Shown: positions 42,890 through 54,559 of the stretch, in pieces
Layout: the number at the start of each line of letters is the position of its first letter
Position numbering within the stretch: the first letter of the stretch is position 1
Assembly (NCBI GenBank): GCA_015680685.1
Contig: MNCI01023340.1
Coordinates: forward strand, 188,184 to 252,183
Direction: 5' to 3'
Source of the DNA: Gnetum montanum
Lineage: Eukaryota > Streptophyta > Gnetopsida > Gnetales > Gnetaceae
Length of the DNA: 64,000 nucleotides
Made by a program: the position numbers and the translations under genes
Notes under the pieces: model-generated
The model's database searches: none
What the model saw: the letters and a program-made list of their open reading frames with translations, nothing else
What the model was told of the DNA's origin: nothing

Positions 42890-43560
42890 ATAGCTTTAAC
42901 AAATTGACTATTAAAGAGGAAAGAAATGACTCAATCATCAAATGCTAATTCACAAAGGCATACAATAATATAATCTCATTCAACCCTAGCATAAGCTTTA
43001 AAATAATCTAACTTAATAAAAGAAATATCCTAATTACTATTAAAATCCCACTACATTCACTTCCATTATATAATTATATTCTTTAAGATGTATCACCTTT
43101 AACAAAACCTATTTGCATAGGTCTAATGATGCCATTTATAATCTTTTGAATCTAATGAACTAGTGGTATGAATCTTGGCTTGGTAATCCTAGGTAAGAAG
43201 TTTGATTCTAATAAGTAGCCTTGAGTTATAAACTTCTATAAATCATGGGGTGTACCTATGTTTCAATGAATTTGAGTTCCAATACACCCTCTAATGACCT
43301 AGATATTTTAATAATATTTTATAAGTATTTTTAAAAAGATTAATATGCCTCTAATTATCAATATGTTAAAGATGTCCATCCTTAGAAAGAATTCATATGA
43401 CATCTTTATTTTTATTTTTACCAAGAGAAACATGTTTGATAGCTTAACATGAGAGAGATCATCTCCAACAATATCCTAATACTTTCTAAAAAATTTAATT
43501 ATAAAACCATCAAATCCTAGATTTTTACCATTTGGTAAATTACAAGTTACTTCTTTCATT
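42890..43560 (-). pseudogene. LINE reverse transcriptase remnant
   Basis: Minus strand, in order: NLPNGKNLGFDGFIIKFFRKY (about 43542-43480, the KSPGPDGF block before RT), a DIVGDDLS stretch, then IQKIINGIIRPMQIGFVKG (about 43160-43090, the QxGFV block), then a KAYARVE block (about 42985, counterpart of KAFDRV). Order and spacing fit an L1-like plant LINE. Many stops. It would be the endonuclease-RT protein of a non-LTR element. Confidence 0.6.
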
Positions 43561-43570
43561 TCTTCCACTA

Positions 43571-44879
43571 TAATTTCTTTTTATGAATATTTTGATGTGC
43601 TTTTGTTATAAGATTAGAAATATGTATACTAGAGACCTCCAATAATCCAAGGAACTATAGATAGAGAAAGAAGATATTTCAAAACATCTTATCCATCTCT
43701 TAATTTATTAGGAGTATAAATATTATAAAGTCTAACTTTAATAAGTAACCCAAGAAACTCAACTAAGTATTAGATCTAAAATTCAAAAATTTTCCTATCC
43801 AATTTTATTAACTAATAGTAATACATTATTTAGTAACTTCATAATCAATAGAAAAAAAAAGACATTCCTTTTAAAATTAGCTTAAAATTGAGGTATTATT
43901 ATGTTTAAATATCCAAAGGATCTATTGGATAGAAATTACATTTTGACCGTTAAAGTTAAATATCAACTCAATAAAATGGCCAACCAACACTAAATATCTA
44001 GTCATCTAGATCTTTTGCTAAAATATTATGTTTTTGTCTCAAATGTTTCATTTAAGGGAAACTTAGAAAAACATTATGTCCATCTTGAACCACATAGCCT
44101 ACATGTACATTTTTTCTTTTAGAAAGTTTCATCCATCTTCTACTTTTTATCCTAAGTTAATGTAAACTAAAACTAAGCTCATTGATAAAAAAATACAACC
44201 TATCATCAAGAGTAAAATTGAGAAAAAACAAGCTTCTGAGTTTAATTAGTAACCTCTTATGCATTTGAAATTTATTTTTATTTATTTATTTATTTATTAT
44301 TATTATTATTTTGCTTACCTTCTACCTGTATGATAACTTTGTTAAAACCTACTACCAAACCAACTTTACAAATGTGTCTTGGCTTACTTTGTATATCCTC
44401 CAATAAGATATCTAAGTCTTTTTTTTTCCTTAGAAATATCATCATTGCTCTTTTTTATCTTAATGGGTTTCCTTAAAAACTTTGATCTATTCTATTTTAG
44501 CGAATTTTTTAGTATAAGTAATAAAATCACAAATAACTTTCACTTTTAGAGAAAGTATATTACTATACTTTAATAAAAGCATAAAAGAAGGTGTTTATAC
44601 TTTCACTTTTAATTCATCAAATTAAAATATCTTATGTACTCTTTCAATGACCTTCTAATTTTTAACACTAAGACTTTGTTCCTAAATGGTACATCAATAT
44701 AACATAATAAGATAAATGATTTTCTAGAAAATTTATTTTCTAATCTTTCATGTTTAAACTCCTAATGCCTTATATTTCTTTTCAATTATATAGAAAATTT
44801 TTATTCTTCTTACTATTTTTTCCTAAATGCATTTATTCCATTTATACTTTTGCATATATTGAAGACCCAAGTATTTGTC
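43571..44879. other. Decayed AT-rich DNA between LINE pieces
   Basis: Likely the eroded 5' part of the LINE at 42890 or other repeats; no domain can be read. A TTTA/TTA simple repeat lies at 44272-44311. Confidence 0.35.
44272..44311. repeat. TTTA/TTA microsatellite
   Basis: Runs of TTTA change into runs of TTA without interruption. Confidence 0.9.
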
Positions 44880-45400
44880 TAAATGATTCCATGATTTGTA
44901 CATTCTTTTTATCAAATTTAAAATTATACTATGTGTTTCTCATGCTTCATATCATCATTTTAGTTTTTTCTACATTAACTTGCAAAATAGAAGAAATGCA
45001 ATTTTTTTTGAACATTTGTAACATATTAGACATACCTTTTTCAGAAGTAGATATGAAAGTATCATTGTCTATGTTCAAAAAATAAGCTCATTTCTTAAGA
45101 ACATATTTTATAACATGTATATGTTGTCTATTGCACATCCAATCTTACAACTCATGAATGAAGAGACCAAAGAGAGTTAGGGATAAAGCAAAACCTTGCT
45201 TCACCCTAATGTTTCTCTATATTTTAAAAATATTATTATAGTGACTATCTCTAAGCTTGATGATAACTTCTTTATACAACTTCTGAGTTATTACCATGAG
45301 TTCTGCAAGGAGATCTATTTTATTTAGTAATAGCCATAACTTTTTCTAGCTCATTGACTCATAAGTTTTTGTATAAGCTATACAATAAATAAATAAATTT
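44880..45400 (-). pseudogene. Second LINE RT remnant (palm and thumb)
   Basis: Minus strand: VKQGFALSLTLFGLFIHEL (about 45206-45150, the GVxQGCPLSPxLF block), then NIDND at about 45070 in place of the YADD catalytic block, then VNVEKTKMMI (about 44980-44950). These are the later RT blocks, yet they lie upstream, in minus sense, of the earlier blocks at 42890-43560, so this is a different LINE copy. Confidence 0.6.
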
Positions 45401-45523
45401 TTATTAGGTTTACTTGCAAGTTTAATGCAATGTCTAAGAGGAACAAGAATATCAATGGTAGAATGCTTTTATTTGAAACTTTCTTAATAGATTACTTTGT
45501 TATTTCTTTTTCTCCAATCATTT

Positions 45524-45990
45524 GGCCGATAGGCCATTACCAGTGAGAAATCAGTAACACTAATATTTTGTGCGTAATGCTGACCAGCGTTGACTTTCCC
45601 ATGGCCCATTTCGGTAATGCTAGTTTGTGCGCAATGCTGCTGATGTGTGATGCTGATGTGTAAAATTCCATATACGCTATTTCGATAACACAATATTTTG
45701 TATGTAACGCTGACCAGCATTGACTTTCCCACGGCCCATTTCGGTAACATTATTTTGTGCGCAACGCTGTTGATGTGTGATGCTGACGTGTGATGCTGAC
45801 GTGTAAAATTCCATATATGCTATTTCAGTAACACAACTTTGTGAATAATGCTGACGTGTAACTAAAATTCCAACAGGCCATTTCGGTAACGCAAGTTTGT
45901 GCACAGTGCTGACGTGTAATTAAAATTCGAGACAGGCCATTTCGGTAACACAACTCTGTGCATAACCCTAACGTGTGATCAAAGGTTGCG
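45524..45990 (+). repeat. Promoter-like tandem repeat array
   Basis: About seven imperfect units of 55-90 bases, each starting GGCCATTTCGGTAAC or a close variant (45530s, 45603, 45677, 45732, 45819, 45876, 45935), then TTTGTGCGCAA and one or more GCTGACGTGTGAT or GCTGATGTGTGAT words. TGACGT is the core of bZIP-type binding sites. The array ends about 15 bases before a TATA box. It is GC-richer than its surroundings. Confidence 0.75.
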
Positions 45991-46003
45991 TCCTTTGCAT
46001 TCT

Positions 46004-46010
46004 TATAAAT
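46004..46010 (+). promoter_or_regulatory. TATA box after the tandem array
   Basis: TATAAAT, following the array of TGACGT-containing repeats, about 30 bases before AGTGCATAGAGCAGCAGTAG. Together they look like a promoter with multiplied upstream elements. No downstream gene is evident, apart from the exon-like frame at 46310. Confidence 0.5.
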
Positions 46011-46120
46011 ACATAGATAATGCGTAATAATAGTGCATAGAGCAGCAGTAGCAGGAGGACGGCTCGAGTTCTACGCAGATGCAGATCTAGCATTTTAGCC
46101 GAAGACAGAAAACATGCATG

Positions 46121-46292
46121 GATTAGAACAGGATCGAAGCGTGGATCAGGATCTGATACCATTCGCGGATCAGAACAGGATCGAAGTGTGGATCTGACAC
46201 CATTCGCGGATCAGAACAGGATCGAAGTGTGGATCTGACACCATTCGCGGATCAGAACAGGATCGAAGCGTGGATCAGGATCTGACACCATT
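46121..46292. repeat. 41/47-bp tandem repeat with primer-site-like word
   Basis: Four units: 47 bases at 46121-46167, 41 at 46168-46208, 41 at 46209-46249 and a final 47-type unit from 46250. Core words: AGAACAGGATCGAAG, GATCTGACACCATTCGCG. The two middle units lack CAGGAT. On the minus strand each unit reads TGGTGTCAGATC or TGGTATCAGATC, close to the initiator tRNA-Met primer site. Confidence 0.85.
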
Positions 46293-46309
46293 TTCCCTTC
46301 CGTTGGCAG

Positions 46310-46381
46310 CGCCTGCAAATTCTTAAAGGGTTGTGTCCTGATGATGAAGTTAGTGCTCAGAGGCTGATGCTTAGCGGTTGA
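46310..46381 (+). CDS. Exon-like frame, unidentified
   Basis: After a pyrimidine-rich stretch and GGCAG the sequence opens RLQILKGLCPDDEVSAQRLMLSG and stops at 46379-46381. Composition and codons are more gene-like than the surroundings, and the CTTCCGTTGGCAG before it is a good acceptor. It might be the last exon of a small transcription unit driven by the TATA at 46004, or a captured host exon. I do not recognise it. Confidence 0.25.
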   Translation, partial: RLQILKGLCPDDEVSAQRLMLSG

Positions 46382-46415
46382 TCCCAAAAAATTACACGGA
46401 GCCAGATCCGTATCC

Positions 46416-46448
46416 GCGGAGCCTCTGGAAACATTCCAGAGGCTCCGC
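46416..46448. repeat. Perfect 15-bp hairpin
   Basis: GCGGAGCCTCTGGAA, loop ACA, TTCCAGAGGCTCCGC. GC-rich within AT-rich DNA. An imperfect related word ACGGAGCCAGATCCG precedes it at about 46397. Confidence 0.85.
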
Positions 46449-47497
46449 AGAAATTATTTTTTTAGATACTTGGGTCTCCAGGATAAATAAATTAAGGAAA
46501 AAATAGAAAAAGGAATAAAAGTTGTTGCCTTAGAGGTTTGGGCTTTGCAGGTCAAAAAATAAATCTTTTAGACAATCATTTATCCTATTGTGCTATGGAT
46601 GCACCATTTGAAGACCAGGTCTTAGTGCTAAAAATTAGGAGGTTGATGAATTAAAGACTTGAATATTTCATTGGAAGAGATACAAAGAAATCTAAAACAT
46701 ATTCATAAGTTGTTCAACAACGGGTTCTAACAAAGTTAAATTTATAGTCAAATCTAGAAGGCAAGAAAAATTGTATTTGGAAACTTATCTTAGAGGAAAT
46801 TCATAAAGAAAAACCTATCTTAGAGAAAAAAAACATGTAGGCTATGTGGAATATTTGAGACAAAAATATAATATTGTAGCAAAAGGTTTATATAATCNCA
46901 GAATATTTGAGACAAAAATATAATATTGTAGCAAAAGGTTTATATAATCGTCTCTTCTTCCATTTAGTATTGAAAACTAAAAACCAAAAATTTTAATTAC
47001 ATCTAGGAAATTACAAAGGATTTGTTGGATGGTTACAAAGTCTCAACACATTTTCAAAAAAAGTTGAAAACATCATTAATGTAATGCCCCAAGAAAATAG
47101 GGTCATATTGAAACAAAAAATCAGCAGATTACAATTAATATTATAATTCATTGGAATGTGAGCCAAAGATGGGCAATCTATTCTTCATCCTCAATGCTTT
47201 TCAGATGATTTAGAAGAAGAATTGGATTAAGTAGTGTTCATTTGTGAGGATGCAAGGGTTATGCTCACTGTTAATGTAATAAACAATGATCTCATTCTTT
47301 TCTATCAACTAATTTTTACCATTTTGAATGTCAGATCATTTGTAACTATACATTTTCAGTTACGCAATTTTGTACATTGATCATTTCTGCTGTATTACAA
47401 CATGTTTATGATCATTAAATAAAGCATTCCATGGTCTTATAATATTTCTATCTGTTATGTTTAAATCATTGCTATAGCAGAAGACGACTGCCGATCA
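46449..47497. other. No gene seen; contains an assembly overlap
   Basis: AT-rich. 46849-46897 and 46901-46949 are identical 49-base stretches on either side of one N (46898), which looks like an unmerged contig overlap. Confidence 0.5.
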
Positions 47498-48013
47498 CTA
47501 GCTTAGTTATATATATTTATAATATATATCTATAAATTGGCCGATAGAATCTTATAAGATTACAAGTAAGAAGTTCTTTGAGTAAAAAATTTCACGACTT
47601 CTGGACGAAGAACAAGATTTAAAAACCCAAATTTTCATGCCTTCTGGATGAAGAACAAGAGTTCTGTACCTTATTTTTCCTAAGGATGGGTTTTCTGAAA
47701 AAATAATTTCATGAATTAGTGTATGCTCTCACCATCGGCCGAATTTATGCTCTCACTCTCAACAAATTCGGTCGAGGGTGAGAGCATACACTAATTCATG
47801 AAAAATTTTTTTTCAAAAAAACCATCCTTAGGAAAAATAAGGTACATAACTCTTGTTCTTCGTCCAGAAGGCATGAAAATTTGGGTTTTTAAATCTTGTC
47901 CTTCGTCCAGAAGTCGTGAAATTTTTTACTCAAAGAACTTCTTACTTGTAATCTTATAAGATTCTATCGGTCAATTTATAGATATATATTATAAATATAT
48001 ATAACTAAGCTAG
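47498..48013. mobile_element. Foldback (hairpin) element, 516 bp
   Basis: Two arms of about 249 bases (47498-47746 and 47764-48013) are inverted copies with few mismatches, separated by only about 17 bases. Outer ends CTAGCTTAGTTAT/ATAACTAAGCTAG. No transposase. It resembles a MITE or foldback transposon; the target duplication is unclear (CTAG-like ends hide it). Confidence 0.85.
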
Positions 48014-50062
48014 TTTATTCTTCTTTCAAGAATAGCATTGCAAAAATACTACTTACAACTATCATAAAATAATTTTTTAGATTATTTCTATTATCTTTCT
48101 TAGTTTAGTAAGTCCCTTAATTAGCCGAGAACCAAAGGTGGTGGGCCTACTCTTAAGTTTTGAATGGTGTCATACCATAAAAAACACGTTCTATATCTAC
48201 TACCTATCCCTCTTTCCCTCAAGTCCCTTTCCATCCCTTCCTTATTGAAGACGTGTCCAAAAAGAGAGGTCTAAGGTCAAAACTAATGTTACCAAAACAA
48301 AAATTTTAAGATGCCACAAATGTTAAGGTGGGTTCTAATGTTTAACTAAAAAATGTAGAAAATAACCGAAAATGGAATCTAAGATTTTAAAAGGAATTCT
48401 GAGCTACTAACATTATAAGAAAAAACATTATCAATTGATGTTTTCAAACTTTCAATCATTCCAAGAAGTCCTAGAAGCTTTTTAAAACATTTTCCATTAC
48501 CTTAAGACTAAGAGTTTTTATAGAAAATTTTTTGGATTTTTCATACAAAACACTAATAATGAATACAAAAATATAAAAACATTCTTCAAAAAACATAAAA
48601 TAAACAAATAAACAAGTCAAAAATAAAACATTAAATGAAAACATAATAGATGAAAGAGAAAAATGAAATACCTCTTATATAGCAGCTATCTCCTATCCTT
48701 CTAACTTAATAAAGCTAAAACCCTTCTCTATACTACCATACTACCTGCTCCTCAAATCCCATCCTAACTAACACATATTTTCATAATGTAAAACCTCTAC
48801 CACCTCTCTCAATCTATTCAAACAAGCTAATAATCCCCATCTATGATAAATTAAAATCCTTCTCTTTCAAAAAATAGACAACTAACATACAAACCATTGA
48901 ATCTCTCAAGTATATCCTATACAATTGAATACTATGTAGTTTAAAGGATTATCACCGATAATCACAATTCTTATCCTACTAAATGGGGTCCTGACTAGGT
49001 TGGTAGATGAAAGAAAACCTAATCTCTTTAAGTGGTTACACTCAAGTGTGAACCCCGGTCTTCAACTTAAGAAATGAGCATATTACAACTGAATGTTATG
49101 TAGTTTAACAACTAAAAAAGTATCACAACTATACACCAATATAAATAATTCTATTCTTAAGGGGATCAATTTAATTTTTTTATTTATAACAACCAAAATG
49201 TAGTTAATCTCAATTAAAACCAACCTCTATTTATGAATATCGTATTACAAATTAAATTTATAATCATACAAAATTTTATAAAAAAAATTAAAATAAATAA
49301 TAGACAACTTAAATAACAACAAACATAAGAACACAAAAAATTAAACCACTAGCCAAAATAAATAAAACCAACTTTAAACAACAATGGAATCAAATCAATG
49401 TAAAACAACCATTGAAGTAGAATAAAAACATAACAAAGCTACCAACCTTGTCCCATTCAAAACTAACTCTATTCCTTGTTAAGAAATCTCAAACCTGTAG
49501 TCCTTAAATTATAACAATTTATTAAAAACAAAAACTAAAGAAATCATGATCCAAAAAACTATCAAGTTTCTTCTATACTAACAAATAAATTAATAAAAAA
49601 TAAATCAAACAACCCTAACCCAATATTATCAAATTAACAACCTAGTATACTATACTCATAACCTACCTTTTCCTAATATGCAAACTTATACTTGAAGCCA
49701 TAATCCATGATCGAAAAAAAATCTAATTACTTCTATGTAAACAGAAAAATAAATATGCTAAACAACTCTCAAAATTATACTTCCTATAATTACACCTGAC
49801 AAACCTTGTTTCTCCTCTACTGAGTATAGCTTTTGGAAGTATTTTTTTCTAATAGTAATTATATCTTTCAAAAGAATAACAAATAGTTCATAAGAAATTT
49901 CTACTATACTAATAATCCTATCTACCCTCATGCACCAACATACTTCCTATAATCATAATATCATATATAGCACATACAACCAAAATATGATCTTTATTTA
50001 AAATATCGAATACCTAAGATAATACCATCTATACAAACAATTATCTTAGATACCACTATCCC
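48014..50062. other. AT-rich DNA without genes
   Basis: No open frame, RNA gene or element end recognised over about 2 kb. Poly-A-like and TTAAAA-rich throughout; probably very old repeats. Confidence 0.5.
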
Positions 50063-50067
50063 ATTAC

Positions 50068-50922
50068 TAATGAGTCATGTTTTCTTGGGTCATCATCACC
50101 ACTACATCAACATGGGATTTGATGCCTTGACGTGGCCTTGTCAATGTAGTATCTATTTTCACCTATAAATACATGCTAACCCATCATGTTTATGACATCT
50201 TTTGTCATAGTTGTAGCTGAGCTCTTATAGTTTTCTTACTTGAAAGTTAGAATACTTTTCTTAAGTCCCTGTAATAGGAGTCAAAGAGTGTACAAGCACT
50301 ATTGTACCCAAAAATAGTTGTATGTGCAGTAATAAAGACAAGCTTTTTGATAAACCTTGCAATTCTTCAAAATAGATTAATTGTTTACTTATGCATTTAA
50401 TGTTTTATGCAAGTTCCTTTAATGCTTTAGGTAATTAAGTAATGAATAAAGCTAAATTAAGCTAGATGAAATAGTAATTAATTAAGCACATAAGTACAAC
50501 CACTTCAAGCATACACTTGGCTCTTGGTAATCCCATTAATGCTTAATGTTTGATAACCCAGTAGTGTTAAATGTGTTTAGGATGTGTACAACAAGTGGGA
50601 ATAGATGCTTATGTTAGGATTAGTTAGGTGTAGCTAGTTAAATTAAATTAGCAATTTAATTATTTTATTTTATAAATTATTCCTTACCCTTAGAAAAATT
50701 AAAAAATAAACATAAAAATGATAAAAATCATATGCCTCAGTTGCACTTAACCAAACCTTTTCATTTCACAAGTGTAATTGGAAAAACAATGATTGCAATG
50801 GTTAGTTTCACTTCCTAAAGACTAGTATACTTAGAAGGCTATAAGTCCACAAAATCAACTGGATCACGCATGAATGCTTAGTGATTTGTATGAGTGGAAT
50901 AGGGTCTACTCACCACTCATCA
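50068..50922 (+). repeat. 5' LTR of element D
   Basis: 855 bases, TAATGAGTCA to CACTCATCA. TATAAATA at 50164-50171; a TAATAAAGACAAG signal near 50330. It lacks roughly 55 bases of the U3 motif region present in the 3' LTR. Confidence 0.9.
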
Positions 50923-50941
50923 TTGGTGCCATTGCTAAGCA
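50923..50941 (+). promoter_or_regulatory. Primer binding site of element D
   Basis: TTGGTGCCATTGCTAAGCA directly after the LTR; a decayed tRNA-Asp-type site. The site and the LTR end are repeated at 50947-50992 after a single N, an assembly overlap. Confidence 0.65.
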
Positions 50942-51150
50942 TTTNCATAGGGTCTACTCACCACTCATCATTGGTGCCATTGCTAAGCATTTGTAGTTTG
51001 ATATGTCCACTATCTAGGACTTTGTAAATATTATTTAAGATTGTTGGAATGAATCCTAAGGTCACAATCATTCAAAAAAAATGAAGAAGATAGAGAATAA
51101 AAATTATAATTATAATTTAAGCATACTAAATTTTTTCTCTAATCCAAAAT

Positions 51151-52960
51151 GTTTTCTTCTCACAAGCATGATGATTCAAAAATGCCAATTCCCTAAGAAT
51201 TCAATGTGTTGTACACTCATCTAGATCAGTTTGTACCTAATTTCACCTTCATCCTACATCAAGATGAGTAGCTACAGTGGAGAGATATGGAGGGCAATGT
51301 TGTGTTACCTTGCAACTAATTTGTTCCTGGGATGTTGCTCCAAACTCTTAGGAGGCTAGGCATCTAGTATCTCCATGATGAATAGGTTATGCAAGACCAT
51401 GACTACTGGGACTATCACCCCATAGAAACACAATGCAAACTAGATTGGCACTAGCAGAAGCACCATGAAGCTACGAAGGGGAAAAGGTTCACTAATCCCT
51501 TGTTCATGTTGAACCAAAATGACAATGAGAATCCTACCTATAGGGGTTTTCAACATGAAGATTCTCCATCCCTTGACTCCAATGAAGGGTGCTTGAACCT
51601 AAATCTATAGTCCACTATTAACAATCTAGGTTCAAGCAAAATTGCTAGTCAAGGTAGGGGGTCAAGCAAGCATTGTGATGATATTAAACCTGATGATAGT
51701 GGCTATGACAAGTGAAGAGGAGGTGCTAGAAACCATGGTGGTGGTGGTCCTCCTCTCTCTTCATCAACATCTTCTAATTCCTCTAAATATGATCAAAACC
51801 ATAGGTAACAAAATGATGATGAAGGTGAATACCGGGATAATGATCATAGGCCCCACCATGAACAAAGGGGTAGCTAGGAACATCATAGGCATCATCGAAA
51901 TCATGATGATGTTGAACCTTTGCTGGTAACTTGAAGCATGCTAAACATTGTAGAGGTAATCAAAATTCCAACTAGGCATGTGAAATATGGTAGAATCAAG
52001 AGGTTGGATATGAGAAATATTCCTAGATTTGAAAGGGGATATAATTTAGATCCACTTACCCATCTTCAAGCCTTTCACAATGCTTGTGCCTTGTAGAATA
52101 TAGAGAATAATTGCCAAGTATTAAGCTATTCCCCATGACACTTATAAAAGAAGTAAAAAATTGGTATTGCTCCTTGGAGCTAGAATTAATTTGCAAATGG
52201 AGTACAATGCTTGAGTTGTTTAATGACAAATATCAGATGTACTCTAGAGTGTTCGATTTGAGAAAGCAAATCCAAGGTGATAAGGAACACATGAACCCTT
52301 GGATGCAGTCATGGATAAGTATTATTCCCTTTTGCATGGATGTCTTGGCCATGGTTATTCTCAATGGAAGCATCTTCGCCATATCATAGATGGGTTCCAA
52401 TAAGAAACAAGTAGAACTCTTGGGATCTATGCCCAAGGGATATTGTCAAAACTAAGAGCCCATTAGATTCAAAGATTGATTGAGTAGGTTGCAAAAGAAG
52501 AAGGTGAGTTGAGAAAATAAGAAAGTGGTAAGAAATATAATAGGGACCCTTCCATTAGAAAAAGTGAGGCCTAGTTCTATGACAGTGTGGGGGAGGTATC
52601 ACTTGATGAAGTGGTGTAGTGAAAAACCTCACCAATTCAAAAATCTATGTCTAAACTTTCTACCAAGGTTGACAAAATATGGAAATATTTGAATCAAAAA
52701 TTTCAAACTGCTCTAACAATTACAAAAGAATCCAAAGAACAAGGTAGTGATCATGACTATAGGAGAAGAAAAGAAGCTAAATGTGCCTACCAAAGGGGTA
52801 AGGGAAAATATACTATAGTGTAAGAGGTTGTAGAGTTAGAATTAGATGATGATGGTGGGTATGACATTTTCCAATATAAACATTTCAAGGAATGTTTCCT
52901 TGTTGTGTCACACTTACAAGAATCTAGGATGTACGCTCTGAATCCTAGACTGGCATAAAG
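51151..52960 (+). pseudogene. gag of element D
   Basis: Heavily decayed. Readable parts: an acidic DDVEPLLVT block shared with B and C (DDEPLLVT), LDMRNIPRFERGYNLDPLTHLQAFHNA, LFPMTLIKEVKNWYCSLELELICKWSTMLELFNDKYQMYSRVFDLRKQIQGDKEHMNPW (about 52111-52300) for the gag core, and a knuckle relic (about 52862-52905) in which the first two Cys positions are lost. Order and words agree with B. A Gly-rich patch lies at about 51715-51760. Numerous stops. Confidence 0.7.
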
Positions 52961-53584
52961 GTAAGCATCTATAAGGTTTTCTTATCCTCAAGGCAACCTA
53001 AGGTACTTCCACCAACAATAATAGGCTTATTATCCAAGTGGAACTCCACCACAACCATATGAGTAGTACCATCAGTGTTAACATCCATAGTCATCAAGGA
53101 TGCCATCATCAAGATAATAGTACCCTTACATGTAGCTAGATTAGTATGGGTACTATATTTAGTAACCCATGTCTCTGCGTGACTCTCCCAGTCACACTTC
53201 TTTTTAGCATTACTACTACTATTCAAAGTATTATTGAACTCATCCTTCATCTCCTAGAAGGGAATCCCCATATCCTTATCATTCTTATCATCCTTCAACA
53301 CATGTTCTTCCATCCTCAACCCAATTACCACTTACTCCATTCATGCAAGGTGAAATTCTTGTGCAACCATAGCAACATAATGCTGCTAGGATTGTTAACT
53401 TACAATTGGATCCTCAACCAAGTGGGTTGAAATCTAGATCCTATAAAAGATCATTCTTTTAAACCAATAGTCCTACTAATCCCTCACCTACTTATGTGAT
53501 TGATTAACTTGTGTCTCCTTTATTATCTACATCCATTCCTTTCAAGATCCCTTCAAACCAAATGCCCCCAAGGTCCATACTATC

Positions 53585-53965
53585 ATGTTAACTCATGATG
53601 TATTTGATTGGATCAAGGATGATAACCTTTCCAGGAAAAGAGCTAATCCTAGAAGTCCTATCATCTACTTGCAGATTGTTGGGAGTGAGTTTTACAAGGC
53701 TCTTCTCGATTCAATTTTTAGTGTCAACGTGATTTTACATGAAATGTACAATGCTTGGAACTTACCTCCTTTCAAGAAGAGCAACATATATTTAGAATTG
53801 GCAAATCAGTCCATCACTATTCCCTTGGAACTAGTGAAGGACATTATAATCATCAGTTGTGGGTGGTCGTATCCTATCAATTTCCTAGTGATCAAAGTTG
53901 AAAATTGCAAGGGGGACTTCATAATAATTATGGGAAGGGCTTGGTTTAGCACTATTGTTATGTGA
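53585..53965 (+). pseudogene. Aspartic protease of element D
   Basis: 126 open codons. ALLDSIFSVNVILHEMYNAW contains the active-site loop, with the DSG triad changed to DSI, and IIIMGRAWFST near the end is the second conserved block. The spacing between the two (about 75 residues) fits Ty3/Gypsy proteases. The glycine loss makes it inactive. Confidence 0.75.
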
Positions 53966-54559
53966 ATGGGCATTAGAAATATTTCCCTAAAGATTTCTAA
54001 GGAAAATGCATTCAAAAAGATCAAGAAGAAGCAAGCTCCATGCATCGCATATAATGATATAGGGTGCAACTGTGTGAAAAAACTCCAGTCTATTAAAAGC
54101 ACATCAATTAAAGCATGTAAATAGTATGAATATGAAATTGAAATCCAAAAGTGCCTATATGAAGTAGCTACAAAATAGGAGGGTATCTAGTGACTAATAG
54201 TTGATTATGAAAGTAGCACACTTTGCATGGAACATATGAAGATCCTAACTTATGCATATGTTGAGGGCATGGATGACCTGGAGCAAGTTCATCACAAACT
54301 ATTCAATGATGAACCTAATGATATCAATTGAGAAGAGTTGGAAATCCCCGACAATTTTAAACAGGAGCCCTTAGAGTTGAAAACTCTACCTACCATCCTA
54401 GAATATGCATTTTTGAAAAATGAAAAGCTAGTAATAATCAATGCCAACCTTGCTTCTAAGTAGAAAAGTATGTTGTTAAAGGTGGTCAATAAATGGCCAA
54501 TAGGCTTTGCTTATTCATATCCTATACTCACAAGGATTCATCCTAGGATATGCCAACAT

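Noticed and set aside
45484-45904. Minus-strand frames in the TGACGT array
   Set aside because: They simply translate the tandem units (repeated ITHQQ and TEMGxGKVNAGQ text).
45968-46162. 64-codon minus frame with a leucine run
   Set aside because: It arises from the tandem repeat and its flank; no conserved domain, and the Leu run comes from a GCAGCAGTAGCAGG simple sequence.
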